Part shown: in pieces, positions 31,514 through 42,380 of the stretch
Layout of the letters: every line of letters starts with the position of its first letter
Numbering within the stretch: the first letter of the stretch is position 1
Origin: Rhynchopus sp. YZ270_cl-10
Taxonomy: Eukaryota > Euglenozoa > Diplonemea > Diplonemida > Diplonemidae
Length of the DNA: 64,000 nt
Assembly: GCA_964035575.1 (NCBI GenBank)
Contig: OZ037834.1
Coordinates: forward strand, 2,139,598-2,203,597
Reading direction: 5' to 3'
Notes under the pieces: model-generated
Databases searched by the model: none
Seen by the model: only the letters and a program-made list of their open reading frames with translations
Told to the model about the DNA's origin: nothing
Translations under genes and position numbers: made by a program

Positions 31514-33486
31514 ATGGAACGGCGGGATGCGTTCTCCGAGCTTATGGTGGGGGCACGGTTCCAACGGAAACGCTTCAGCGCAGACATTGCGAAGTTCACC
31601 CCTCAGGCGAAGAGCCCCACCATCCACGCTGCAACGGCACCGCTACGGGGGCATAAGGGGGTAGACTTTTTGGAGACAGCGTCGAACAACGCACCCAGCG
31701 TCGCATCGACAGACATGGACAGCGAGGCAGGGGACGATGGTGCTCCTACAGCAAAGCCCTCCCCAGCGACACCCCTCCCAAAGCCAGGCAAACAGAAGTC
31801 CCTCGACCTCCGCAAGGAAAACCACATCAAAGCATCCGGAGCGGACCTGCCACCACCGTGCGCGAACTTCCAACAGGCCATTTCTTGGTACAACATCCAC
31901 GACCAGCTTTCCCGCAACCTTCTCTCCCGTGGGTTTGTCACCCCAACCCCGATTCAAATGCAGGGTCTGCCGTCTTTGTTGGAAAAGCGGGATTTTATTG
32001 GGGTTGCGCCTACTGGAAGCGGAAAGACACTGACCTTTTTGCTTCCTATGTTGGCAAGGCTTGCGAGCCCGAAGACGACCGGGTTGAGAGCGTTGGTTCT
32101 GTCCCATTCAAAGGAGCTGGCTGCACAAAGTGAACGCGAACTGCGGTATCTCTGCAAAGGGCGCAACTGGGGGGTGCAAACCATGACCTCAAGCAAGACG
32201 GGAGTAAACAAGAGAGACATTCTGTGTACCACCCCAGGGCGTCTGGAGTCCTTCATCAAGGAGCAGGCTCTGTCTCTGGCCGCAGTGGAGTACATCGTCT
32301 TTGACGAGGCGGATCAACTGTTCGACATTTCGCACGACAGCTTCTTCAACGTCATGAAATCGGTTCTCGACCGCTGCACCCTCCCCACCAAACAGATTGC
32401 TGTCCTCTGCGCGACTCTCCCAGAGAAGTGCGAAGGTATCATCAGAACATTCCTTCAAAACCCTCTTAGAGTGATGATCGGAACCCGCGCGTCTGCGTCG
32501 AAGAACGTTGTGCAACGGCTGGAGTACTGTGGGAAGGAGACCGGGAAGAAGGAGGCTGTCAAGCAGATTCTGCAACGCGGCCTGGCACCCCCGGTGCTGA
32601 TGTTCGTGCAAAGCATCGACCGTGCCAAGGATCTGTACGGTGAGCTCTCTTTGTTGGATCTCCGCGTCGCTGCCATTCACTCTGACCGCACTACGGAACA
32701 ACGTGACCGCACGGTACGTGAATTCCGTATGGGTAAGGTGAACGTTCTCATCTGCACAGAACTGATGGCGCGTGGAGTCGACTTCAAGGGTGTCGCCACA
32801 GTACTCAACTACGACTTCCCCACCACCATCCAATCGTACGTCCATCGTGTCGGACGTACCGGCCGTGCCGGGAGAGAAGGTCTCGCCATCACTCTCTGGA
32901 CAGACGAAGACCGCCCCTACCTCCGAGGTGTCGCGCACATCATCAAATCCTCCGGCGGCGATGTCCCAGAATGGATGCTCCTGCTCTCAAAACGTTACGG
33001 CAAAGTGAAGAAGCGGAAGTTCCGTGGCGAGGAGGGGGGTGAAGAAGGTGAGGGTGAGGGTGAAGGTGAAGGAAAGCCTGTGAAGACAGAGGAAGAGCTG
33101 GAGGCTGAGAAGGCTGCGCACCAGAAGCGGGCAGAGCAGGCGAAGATCATGCCGGTACGGAGGGAGGCGATCTCTGCAATGCGCCGGGTCAAGGATGCGG
33201 AGAACAGGAACAAACAGTATGTGTAGGTTTGCTTTCTAAGAGGCTACACCCTTTAGTGCTTACTGTTTGTGTTATAAATAGTAAGTATACGAATGTATTT
33301 CTAAGACCTGTAGAAGGCTGATTCATCTTTTCAACGTTTCTTTTCTGTGTTTATGTCCAAGTTCAACAATTTTTCATTCCCAATTAAAACAGTCACAAGA
33401 AGAGAAAGCACAACAGCGACGATAAGGACGGGAAGAAGCCGAGCGGTTCAAAAGGCCCCAAACGGCGCAGAACTGTAGAGCAGTAG
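31514..33486 (+). CDS. DDX52: DEAD-box RNA helicase DDX52/Rok1, 2 exons
   Basis: ATP-dependent RNA helicase of 18S rRNA maturation in the nucleolus. Exons 31514-33216 and 33393-33486 give 598 residues, matching human DDX52 (599). Order: family-typical NLLSRGFVTPTPIQMQ (Q motif), APTGSGKT near 165-172, DEAD at 264-267, CATLPE in the SAT position (family SAT), VLMFVQSIDRAKDL, ICTELMARGVDFKGV and HRVGRTGRAG. The strings FVQSI.RAK and ARG.DFKGV are characteristic of Rok1/DDX52. Exon 2 adds a lysine/arginine-rich tail (KRKHNSDDKDGKKPSG), as basic tails do in this family. The intron (176 nt) is GTATGT..AACAG and contains a repeat B copy. Reading through it would stop at 33226. The start lies 21 nt after TTTTTTCAG, a likely (trans-)splice acceptor. 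Confidence 0.94.
33299..33350 (+). repeat. Dispersed repeat B, copy 4 (in DDX52 intron)
   Basis: CTAAGACCTGTAGAAGGCTG, then ATTCATCTTTTCAACGTTTC and TTTTCTG. Diverged, but same order and spacing. It makes up the middle of a 176-nt intron. Confidence 0.6.
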
Positions 33487-33959
33487 CCAGATATGGGGGG
33501 GTTCCTTCAGCATAGCTTTTTTTTTTCTCTCTTCTCTGAACGGCAAAATATGGGGTGATGGGTGATGGACGTCAGACCGGTCTTCCGAAAAAACTGGCCA
33601 TTTTATTTTTTGTATGCCAAAAACTGTGCCGGCACCCTAGCCTTTTATTGTGGCGAGCATCATCGCGGGTCAAACAAAAAAAACGATGCAAAGAAAAATG
33701 CAAAAACGGGTAAAACTCATGGAATCAGTCAAAAAAAACACACACACACACTCAAAGCTCTTTTCTATCGAAGAGCAAACCACGCAATATTGTTATCACA
33801 AAGAACTTCCCCCCGCCCCCTCCATAGTTTCCCCTCCCCCCAAAACCTACCCAACTTTTCCTCTTTCCTCTTACCCCTCTCTATCCAGCTTCATCACACA
33901 CAATATACCTACCTTTTTTTAGGTACCTTTTATCTTTTTAAACTTGAGTACTCTTTAAG
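33487..33959. other. Intergenic, no gene
   Basis: A/C-rich and T-rich runs. The sequence ends in CCTACCTTTTTTTAG at 33922, 37 nt before the desaturase start. Confidence 0.6.
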
Positions 33960-36100
33960 ATGAGCGGGAAGGTTGCACTGTTCGCAGGGCCTACACGGGC
34001 TGCATTCCGGAACCTTAAGGCATGCCAATCGCATCCTCAGGTGGCGGGGCTTGTTCAGCGTGCAGCTGACACGCTGAAGAACAGTGGCGCGAGTCTGGAC
34101 CTGCTGAAGGAGCTAGAGAAGGAGGCGTGGACAGCGTCGGAGGAGACTGATGAGGAGGGGGCGAACTCTGTGGCGGTGAAGTTGGTGTCGCAGCTGGCGG
34201 GGTTCTTGACGCAGTACTCTTTGGAGGCTGTCCCGACCGACTTCCTTGCGACAACAGGAGACCGTCCGGGTATGTTCGCGGCCGTCCTTGTTGCCGCCTC
34301 TAATGACACCGCTGCCCTGCTCACCCACCTCGACTCCTTCCTCAAGGCCGCCCTCATCGCGGGCGCCAAGACCGAATCCTCCGCCAAAGCGATTGCCGAG
34401 CAATGGCACGCCAAGGGCATCAAGCTCCCCACCGCCTCCGCTCTGCGTCTCCCCGTCCTCGGCTGCGATGGGCGTGGTGATCTTCGGGCCTGCAAAGACC
34501 TGACCACAGAGCTTGCCTCCCTCTGCCTCCACATCGACTACGAAGAGAACGCTGCAATGGAGGCAGCGCATAAGGAGGTGCGTGCCAAGATCGAGACTGT
34601 CGTGGACTTTGGATGCCCTGCAAGCAAGAACGGAAGAATCGGCCTTCCCGTGGACGGTGTGCGCGACCTCGCGACGTTGAACTACATGCTCCCGGATGTG
34701 GCGGAGATCAAGAAGGAGGTGATCAAGCGTGGCTACACCTGGGACATCTCGCTGGTGCACTCCTTCCTCTGGCTGGCGCATGACGTGGTGATCAACGCGG
34801 CGCTCATGTACCTGACATACCTCGTGCTGCCCTTCTTCTCCAACACCCTGACCTGGACCGTCCTCTGGCCTCTCTACTCCGTCGTGGTCGGTACTACCCT
34901 TACAGGGATCTGGGTTATCGGTCACGAATGCGGCCACCGTGCTTTCGCGGGTACCGGTGCAAACTCTTGGATCAACGATGTCGTCGGTGTTATCACACAC
35001 ACACCCCTCCTCGTGCCCTTCTGGGCATGGCGCTTCTCGCACCACAAGCACCACATGTTCACCAACCATCTTCTTGACGGTGAGACTCACGTTCCCGCGC
35101 ATAAGAACGGTATGTAAAAAAGATGAAACATGGTTAAAAACAAACTACAGGAACCGGTCTGGACAAGGCGGCGATGAAGATCACCGGGGAAGAGGGATTC
35201 GTCTTCTGGAACATTGTGCAGCACTTGGTCTTTGGGTATGACACCATCCCCTACGCCACAAAACCCCCCCCCCCCCCCCCACCCCACCCGGAAACTGACG
35301 TCTCCACATCCCAGCGACAACACCTTTTCTCTTTTCTGCTCACTCGATACCTACATGCTAAGCATCCCCTCCTGAATGTACCTCACCTTACAAAACCCAC
35401 ACTCCATATCCATCACAGCTGGCCGCTGTACCTCATCAACAACGCAACGGGAGGCCGCCGCACCCCCCAGGGCAAGAAGATCGACCGCAAGAAGTCGAAG
35501 AGCCACTTCAAGCCCGGCAGCCAGGTCTTCGAGGACAACCAGCGCCCCATGATCCTCCCCGGCACCACGGCGTGCGTCGCCTGGGTCGCCGCTATGTTCT
35601 ACCTGGACTACGAGCTCGGCTTCGGCACCTCCCTCTTCTGGTATGAGACCCACCCCCTCCCCTCTCCCCTCTCCCCTCTCCCCTCCATTTAATCATCCCT
35701 CAGGTTCTGGGGAGCGTACATGGTGGTCAACTCATGGCTCGTTCTGTACACATGGCTGCACCACGCTGACCCTGAGATCCCCCACTTCTCGGACGGTCAG
35801 TTCTCGTACATGCGTGGAGCGACCTGCAGCTGTGACAGAAACTACCCTGCGATCATCAACTATCTGCACCACGACATCGGGTCGACGCACGTTCTGCACC
35901 ACATCAGCTTCCAGTTGCCGTTCTACTTCGCGCAGAACGCAACAAAGGTGTTCCGTGAGCGCTACCCCCACCTCTACCGCTACGACACCCGCCCGCTTAT
36001 GCACACTATGTTCGAGGTCTCAAAGAAGTGCCACTACGTCGATGACGTGCAGGGTGTGCAGTACTACAAACCTCTCGAGCTGAAGAAGAAGTCCCAATAG
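33960..36100 (+). CDS. Delta-12-type fatty-acid desaturase with N-terminal extension, 4 exons
   Basis: Exons 33960-35109, 35151-35235, 35419-35640 and 35704-36100 join in frame to 617 residues. Introns are 41, 183 and 63 nt, all GTATG..CAG. The C-terminal ~375 residues are a membrane di-iron desaturase of the FAD2 (omega-6/delta-12 oleate) class: HECGHRAF near 322, HHKHHMFTNH near 361, GWPLYLINNATG spanning an exon junction, and HVLHHI near 548. It would desaturate acyl chains in ER lipids using cytochrome b5; exact regiochemistry cannot be read. The first ~240 residues are extra: helical, alanine-rich, soluble-looking and unlike any domain I know. FAD2 proteins are normally near 380 residues. 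The chosen ATG is the first in frame and follows CCTTTTTTTAG by 37 nt. Confidence 0.92.
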
Positions 36101-36312
36101 ATTTATTTTTTTGGGGGGATTTGTGTTGGTTTGTTGAAAAAAAAAACTGCGAAAAAAAAAAATTGGAGCTGCCTTTCTGAAGGTATCCTTAAAAAAAATG
36201 CTTCCCATTAACTAATGTGGAGGTACGCAGTTTTTTATTATGGTTTCCACATCATGATGGACCCTCTAATCCTTTTCCCACACACAAATCCATTTTTAAA
36301 TCTCTTCTTCTA

Positions 36313-36376
36313 GGTGATAAAAGCAGCGAAGAGAAAAGCTTGGGTTCATCTTATAAATTATTACTTTTTTTTTTTT
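36313..36376 (+). repeat. Dispersed repeat B, copy 5
   Basis: GTGATAAAAGCAGCGAAGAG, then AAAAGCTTGGGTTCATCTTA, TAAATTATTAC and a T12 run. It lies 210 bp past the desaturase stop. Confidence 0.7.
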
Positions 36377-38658
36377 AAATCCCCATTCAGAACGATCGAA
36401 TCGAAATCTAACACAAAAACAAAACAAAAAAAAAGACGTCCTTTTTTAACCCCCTCCAATCTGGGGTCTTTTATGAATAGATCGAAGACAAAGAAAAAAA
36501 AAAAAAACAATTACTCTCCAAATGAGAAACAAAAAAAACACCGTTTTTAAAAGGAACGTAAAAGAAATGACCCTCTCCTGAGAGGGAAAAGGGTGGGGGT
36601 GGGAATAATGGAGAAAAAAGTAAAGAAGGAATGGTAAAATAAAGGAAGGAAGCACCAGGCATAGTTTCTCCCCCTTTGTCAGAAAATCTGATTTTGAAGC
36701 GAATTTTTTGTTTTGTTTTTTTTTTTGTTTCCCCCTTTTCCAAAAGTTTTCCGCATCTTTTTCAGCTTTCTCTCCTAAACACTTGGTTCTCATTTTCACA
36801 TGAATTATGGGGATGCACATATGGATATAAGGGAGAAGAGAGTGAGAGAGAAGAAGAAAACGAGACTTGGGGTTTTAAAAAATAAAATATAACATTTTCT
36901 TCAAAATCAATTCTGTACATCATCACGAGATCCCTATACCTGTCCACTTTTTTTCCTCCCTTCTTTTGCTTTTTTTTTCCACCACGGAAACAATCGGGGG
37001 GTGTTTTCTCCTCGATTTCCGTTGGTGGGTCCGATCCTCCCCCGCCTCATTTTTTTTCGACCTTTTTTTCCCGCTTTTTTCTGTTTCTAACTGTACATTT
37101 GGTTCTAAAGAAAAAAAAAATAACAGTAAAAAGTAAAAAACGCCTTCTTTGAAGGTGGTATTGGGGAGGTAGGGGGGGAGGGCGACTTAAGCGAATGAGG
37201 CTCGCCTGTCTAAAGGTTTTTAGCCTTTTTTTTGGGGTCCTCTGATCGCTTCTGACACTTTCCCTCCCTCTCTCCCTGTTACCACCTGAAAATAAAGGTT
37301 TTTTGGTTATATCTGGGTTCACCCTCATCCCTCCCCTGCCGGTTGCTGCATGCGGCACTGAGTTCTCAAAGGGAAGGGGTTTTTTTTAAAGGGTGTGGTG
37401 TTCATTTTATTTATACTTGAGAGGCAAACGCAATGGCGTATCGTATCGTAACGTTCTCTCTTTTGTTGTTTTCAATAATGTGCTTTCTCTCTTTTTTGAA
37501 AGTATGAAAACTATTTTTTTTTCTTTTTTGTTTCAGCCCTTCCGTAGCATTTTGTGTGGAAACGTTCTACATCACGTCCGTTTCTTTGCACAAAAATATT
37601 TATCAAACTTTTTTTGCCTTTTTTTTTTAAAGTCAAGTTTATTTTGACCACCTATTTTGAGCCAACCACGCCAAGTGGTCTCACAGGTTTTTTTTTTTGA
37701 CTTTTTTTTTTTAAATTGCCTGTTACAGTTGAACTAATAGATAGAATGGTATCAGTGTAGCAGCTCGTGCAACTGCATCACCTGCAAATGTTTCACAGCC
37801 ACTACTCTTTTACCAGTGCAATCACAGTTCAGCTGCGCGGAGCACATCGTTTCTAGTGTGTGCCCTCCCACTTTATTCCAAAAAAAAAAAAAAAAAGAAA
37901 CAGGAAAAAAAAAACAAATAATATTCCACACTGTGGCAGTACTTACCCTAGTTTTTAGCTATTGCTGCCACTTATTTCGTCATCTCTCCCTCAAAACATT
38001 CTTCCCTCCCCCCCCCGTACATCCTTGTTAAAATACGACACCAGTAATACCAGACAGGTGGTACCACAGGCGTTTGTCAAATTTTTCAAAAAAAACAAAA
38101 CGTTTTTTTTTTCTCATTTTGTTTTTCTTGTCGTCAATGGTTGAGTCATCACTACACAATGATTTATTTTTTTTTAAAGGAGGCCATTTTTGTTCAGGCT
38201 TTCCTTGTTTTAAAAGCTTGCCTGAAATGGGGTGGTCTCATTTTTAATTTAAATGATCTGTGTATTTTTTCTCCTTTGCTTTTCTGTTTCTTTTTCCAGT
38301 TTTTTTTCCCCTTGAAAGATGTGTTGTGCCCCCCCCACTCCATTCTGAGGCCCCACATGCATCTTTTAAGTTTTACATCTTTTTTTTTTTATCCCCATTT
38401 TTTTTTTCTTACATTTGTTTGCGTATCTGCATTGTTTCACAGTGCGTTGCTATTCTTTGTGTCCCCTTCCCAAAACTCATCCCCCCCCTCCAGGGGAACC
38501 CACAAAGCAAGAATATCAATGATTTCCAAAGCTATATTTAAAAGAAAAGGTGAATTAAAAAAAAAACCCCCCCACACCCCCTTTTTTCCGTTCTAAATAG
38601 AACGTCATTTGTCGATTTCAAAGAATATGAAAACCCAATTTTTCTTCTAAAATACGTG

Positions 38659-38722
38659 TAGTAAGCACGAGAGGCTTAGGAGAGGCTAGGATCATCTGAT
38701 AAACTTCTCTCTCTCTCTCTCT
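38659..38722 (+). repeat. Dispersed repeat B, copy 6
   Basis: TAGTAAGCACGAGAGGCTTA, then a short duplicated GAGAGGCTAGG, ATCATCTGATAAAC and a (CT)n tract. It lies 330 bp upstream of the COMT-like start. Confidence 0.8.
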
Positions 38723-38892
38723 TGTCTCAACCATCGTTCACTAAAAGTTGGGTGAAGCGAACGGAGTACCTGTACGCTCACAATCTACAGGAGGTGTATA
38801 CCGCCCTCGTTCTCTTACGGTACGGGCAAGTCATTAGGTTTCCTTTTTACATCAACTGTTGTAGGCCACAAGGGCACTTGCACTAATTTTGT

Positions 38893-38945
38893 TTTCATCA
38901 GGATGGCTGGCATCGTACTGTGGGTCAGTCAGAGGTACAACTACA
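38893..38945 (+). repeat. Dispersed repeat E, copy 3
   Basis: TTTTCATCAGGATGGCTGGC, then ATCGTACTGTGGGTCAGTCAGAGGTAC. Confidence 0.65.
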
Positions 38946-39048
38946 GTTTTTTCTCTCTCTCTCAACAAATCCCCTCAGCGCTTCACCCTCCCCTCTCCCC
39001 TCATCCTCACCCCCTCACCCTCTCCCCCTTCCACATCACCTTCCAACA

Positions 39049-40017
39049 ATGTGGCGACGGCGCATGAAACCACTGATTACACGTACCCTTGAGAACGTTG
39101 GCCTCCGTAAGAAACGCATTGTGGACACCCCTTGGCAAAGGTTCGACGGCGAACAGCGCCACACCGGGAAGGAGGGGCTGGGTGTCGGGGCCAGGCTGTT
39201 GGGGATGCTTCCTGTTGGTGTGGCGCAGTCGCTTGCTGCGGCGGAGCGGACGCGGAAGACTATGAACAATACAGCAGCGCTCGATGCGATGTTGCACAAT
39301 GCGTCGCATAATGTTGTCAGGTCTCTGCAAGGCGTCGATAAATCTATCTCAAAAACACTGGAAGAAAAGGGGGGCACGGCGGCAGGTGGAATGGAAAAGG
39401 CTGAACGTGACCTTCATCAATTCATGGATAACCTCACAAAAGAGGTGACTACGACAGCAGACGTTGTCCGCCTCATGCAAAAGGCCCCAAAGAACCTTAC
39501 CCCACTTTGTCTTCCTACCCCTTGCACTGCCTTCCTTACCACTCTGCTTCAGGCACATAAACCTACCACAATTTTGGATTGTGGGAGTTATGTTGGTCTA
39601 TATTCTGCTTGCGTTATGTCAGTTGCGTTAAAGGATCATCCAATCATCGTGGCCGTAGAGAATAAGACGATTTTAGCTAATACCTGTCAAGGGATTATTA
39701 ACAACGTGAAAACGAAAAACATTGTGTGTCATTGGGGTAGCGTTGACGCCTTTGCAAAGGATAAAGCGCCCATCGTATTTGACTTTATTCTTCTAGACCA
39801 CAATCCGATTCTGTTCTTTGATGATCTGCAGACTCTCATCGCGAAGGGTAAAGTGAAGAAGGGGTGTCTCATAGCAGCGCATGTCGAGCTCAGTGGCGAC
39901 GGAGGGAACCGTAGCGCGTACCATGAATACCTCACAAAGGTCGTTGCAGACAAACGATTCAAACCGATGCACTGCCCTCCTACCTCAGCTCTTCATGTCA
40001 TTAGATATTTGGGATGA
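39049..40017 (+). CDS. COMT-like class I O-methyltransferase
   Basis: A 322-residue S-adenosylmethionine-dependent methyltransferase. The first ~140 residues are basic then helical and outside the fold. The Rossmann core begins with TTILDCGSYVGLYS near 173-186 (motif I), then IIVAVENK (motif II region) and VFDFILLDHNP near 243-253, which matches the FLDHW/FLDHN block of catechol O-methyltransferases with its metal-binding aspartate. The next metal-ligand position, ADNV in COMT, reads AAHV here (near 276-279), so magnesium dependence may be lost or altered. Substrate cannot be deduced. The frame remains open upstream to 38920, but that part is CT-rich leader, and the ATG at 39049 follows CCAACA. 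The following OMS1-like methyltransferase is only 200 bp away on the same strand. Confidence 0.75.
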   Translation: MWRRRMKPLITRTLENVGLRKKRIVDTPWQRFDGEQRHTGKEGLGVGARLLGMLPVGVAQSLAAAERTRKTMNNTAALDAMLHNASHNVVRSLQGVDKSISKTLEEKGGTAAGGMEKAERDLHQFMDNLTKEVTTTADVVRLMQKAPKNLTPLCLPTPCTAFLTTLLQAHKPTTILDCGSYVGLYSACVMSVALKDHPIIVAVENKTILANTCQGIINNVKTKNIVCHWGSVDAFAKDKAPIVFDFILLDHNPILFFDDLQTLIAKGKVKKGCLIAAHVELSGDGGNRSAYHEYLTKVVADKRFKPMHCPPTSALHVIRYLG

Positions 40018-40215
40018 GAGAGAGAGAGAGACGCAAAAACCAATCTTTTATAAACTCCGTCTGATGGCGTAAAAAACCCCCTCAAAAATGGGGAGGAAAA
40101 AGAATCTGTTACCCCCCCCCTTTATTTCTCCCTCCCCCTCTCTGCATTCGCTTCTTTGCTTTTCTTAATACATTTGGATGAATTTGCCGACAGGAAGTCC
40201 CCCTCCCCCCCCATC

Positions 40216-41076
40216 ATGTCCTTCAATGGAGCCGCCATCGCGAAGAAAATTGGAATCGGTTTCGGAGGGCTGACCTCCGTGATGGTGATGGGAGTGGGGT
40301 ATTTTTTTGGCAGTTCTTTTGGGATGACGGAGAAGATTGGGAGTTCCACTGAGCATACTCGGGTGCATTATGACGAGCGCACACGGATGTCGGCCTTCAA
40401 CACGATAGCACCGAAATACGATAAGGAAATTGGCATGGATGAGTTCTTCATGGGCATGCTGCTGCTCAGGAGATGGCTTCTCCGATCTGCTGTAGGAAAC
40501 ACCCTAGAAGTCGGTGCAGGAACCGGACGCAACCTGCCATATTATAAACGCTGCGATTCCGTCACCTTCACCGACCAATCCCGTGAAATGCTTGACCAAA
40601 TTGAGGCAAAGCTTCCCCTTCCGTCGCCCCGCCTCTACGGCTCCACACCTACTGCCGAAGTAAAGCAAATGAGCACATCAAAACTCGCATTTCCTGACAA
40701 TTCATTTGACACGGTGGTATCTACCTTTGGGTTGTGTTCATATGAGGACCCGTTGGGTGCCTTGTCTGAGATGCAGAGAGTGTGCAAGCCGGAGGGGCGT
40801 ATACTATTGCTAGAGCACGGCCAAGGGACCTGGGGGTTTATCAACAGATGGCTCGCAATGGGGGCCGCAAATCACGCCAAGCATTATGGGTGTGTCTGGA
40901 ACAAGCCCATCGCAGCGCTGGTTGACGAAGCGGGGCTCTCGGTGCTGCGCTCTCGTCGGTGGCATTTTGGGACGACATATTCCATTGTGGCAACCGGGCA
41001 GCCAAGGGAAGGGTACGTATCGCCCAACACTGCACCGAAGGTAGCTAAGGCAAAGCGTGGGGTTTTCACGGAGTAG
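40216..41076 (+). CDS. OMS1-like membrane-anchored methyltransferase
   Basis: A 286-residue class I methyltransferase with one N-terminal membrane helix (about 13-34, glycine/valine-rich), like fungal Oms1 of the mitochondrial inner membrane and TMT1/METTL7-type proteins. The family block FNTIAPKYDKEIG..E..MG...LRRWLL..A is followed by NTLEVGAGTGRNLPYY (motif I, about 95-110), TFTDQSREML (motif II), FDTVVSTFGLCSYEDP (motif IV) and GRILLLEHGQGTWGFIN. These identify a small-molecule methyltransferase of the Methyltransf_11 type. The substrate is unknown. Mitochondrial location is inferred from the basic-hydrophobic start only. The ATG at 40216 directly follows a C-rich leader; an upstream in-frame ATG at 40156 would add 20 residues. 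Confidence 0.75.
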   Translation: MSFNGAAIAKKIGIGFGGLTSVMVMGVGYFFGSSFGMTEKIGSSTEHTRVHYDERTRMSAFNTIAPKYDKEIGMDEFFMGMLLLRRWLLRSAVGNTLEVGAGTGRNLPYYKRCDSVTFTDQSREMLDQIEAKLPLPSPRLYGSTPTAEVKQMSTSKLAFPDNSFDTVVSTFGLCSYEDPLGALSEMQRVCKPEGRILLLEHGQGTWGFINRWLAMGAANHAKHYGCVWNKPIAALVDEAGLSVLRSRRWHFGTTYSIVATGQPREGYVSPNTAPKVAKAKRGVFTE

Positions 41077-41474
41077 CGGATTTTGAAGAAAAGGATCAGA
41101 CAAAATTCTGGGGGAGCGGGAATGGAGACAGGTCTGATGGCCTTTAGATATTTTTTTTTTGACTTATTTTTTGGAAAGAAAAATAACCCAAACGTACCCC
41201 TTCGAATTGAACACTTTTGTCACCTCACCTCACCTCATATCTTGACGATTTTTGTCTATTCTGTACGACGCTGACATCGTACATTGGTCAGCTTCCGTGT
41301 CTTCCCGACTGTTTTTCCCTTTAAGGAGCTCACGCAAGAGGAGAAGACTTTAAGGCGTGATGACTCCAGGCTGGGACGAACCCATATCATTTGCTTGCAT
41401 TTACTTCACTTTCATTTCACTCAAAGCAATCCTAAGGGCCTGATACTTTGGAGACTTTCCCCCCCCCCCTCCCA
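41077..41474. other. Intergenic, no gene
   Basis: About 400 bp, T-runs then a C-rich leader before the SET gene. Nothing else recognised. Confidence 0.5.
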
Positions 41475-42131
41475 ATGCCCCATACGATTTCTGCAGCGCT
41501 GAACACCCTTCGCATTGCTACTCATGCCTGGGTGTCTCCTGCAGTCACCTTCAGCACCATCATAGGATCTGGTGCAGGTGTGATTTGCACCCACCCCGTA
41601 CCGTCAGGGACAACCCTGGTGAAGGTGCACCACTCTCATGTGGTGCGCCACACAGATGGTGAAGTGGATGTGTCGCAGTTTCACAAACTGAGTCTTGCTG
41701 CAGCGTTGTTGCGGGAAGAGGTTTATTGCGATGCGCTTGGTGAGGCGCCGCACAACGGGGTGATGCTGTTGCCCAAACACTTTGAGACTGAGGAGTACAA
41801 AGTGCTGTGCAAGGGGTGGCGGGAGTTGGCAGAACAGCTGTCACATGAAACAGGCGTGTCTGTTGTACGGTCCCGCTGGGCGCTCTCGCACGTCCTCTCG
41901 AGGGCGGTGGTGCTTGACAAGGAGCCGGTACTGCTGCCACTGCTGGACCTCGCGAACCACTCCTTCACGCCAAACGCACGCTTTGCGCTCGACGGAGACG
42001 ATGCCTGCCTCATAACAACGTCGCCTATAGAATCCGAAGAAGTTACAATACAATACTCAGATACAAAACCGGACACTCCAGGGGGAATCGACTTTTGGCG
42101 CTTCACTTGGGGGTTTATCCCTGAAACATAA
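41475..42131 (+). CDS. SET-domain protein (SETD3/SETD6/Rubisco-LSMT type)
   Basis: A 218-residue protein with a SET fold of the plant Rubisco-methyltransferase class: GSGAGVICTHPVPSGTTL near 31-48 (the GRGVxAxxxIxxGE start), a helical insert, RSRWALSHVLSRAV near 132-145, LLPLLDLANHSFTPNA near 153-168 (the NHxxxPN SAM pocket), then SEEVTIQYSD near 187-196 with the conserved tyrosine. Family enzymes methylate lysine or histidine on proteins. The C-terminal substrate-binding helical domain (another 150-200 residues) is absent: the frame ends just after the SET core with GFIPET and no GTATG donor is near. Either a compact enzyme or a shortened gene. The ATG at 41475 follows a C-tract and CCCA. 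Confidence 0.8.
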   Translation: MPHTISAALNTLRIATHAWVSPAVTFSTIIGSGAGVICTHPVPSGTTLVKVHHSHVVRHTDGEVDVSQFHKLSLAAALLREEVYCDALGEAPHNGVMLLPKHFETEEYKVLCKGWRELAEQLSHETGVSVVRSRWALSHVLSRAVVLDKEPVLLPLLDLANHSFTPNARFALDGDDACLITTSPIESEEVTIQYSDTKPDTPGGIDFWRFTWGFIPET

Positions 42132-42162
42132 AAAAAAGCACCACGTTCTTTTCCACACACAC

Positions 42163-42270
42163 AATGATCCTTTCCTCTGACCGACGAATGGAAGCGGGAG
42201 TAGCACATCAGATGCGAACCACGACATGGATGTAGAACTGCATGGTTGTCCACCCCCCCACTACACCGCT
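42163..42270 (+). repeat. Dispersed repeat A, copy 5
   Basis: CAATGATCC, GACGAATGGAAGCGGGAGTAG, CACATCAGATGCGAACCACG and GGATGTAGAACTGCATGGTTG. It is truncated after the CCACCCC block and ends 110 bp before the carboxylesterase ATG. Confidence 0.8.
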
Positions 42271-42380
42271 CATATACATCTACACTGTTACGATGTATTT
42301 CCCCTCCCTCCCCCCTCCCCCACTCCCCTCCACCTTATCTACCCTTTTCCCAAGAAAGACAATACACCAAAACAAAAGCA

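Larger units (their letters stand above)
36101..39048. other. 2.9-kb intergenic, homopolymer-rich, no gene
   Basis: Long T, A and C runs. Open frames such as 38141-38596 are artefacts of T-rich sequence (Phe/Leu/Ser strings). It contains repeat B copies (36313-36376 and 38659-38722) and repeat E (38893-38945). I see no RNA gene. Confidence 0.6.

Noticed and set aside
34113-35102. 329-codon frame antisense to desaturase exon 1
   Set aside because: Shadow frame of GC-rich coding sequence; the + strand shows the histidine boxes.
38141-38596. 151-codon hydrophobic frame, possible membrane protein
   Set aside because: Phe/Leu strings come from T-runs; surrounding sequence is homopolymer-rich intergenic DNA.
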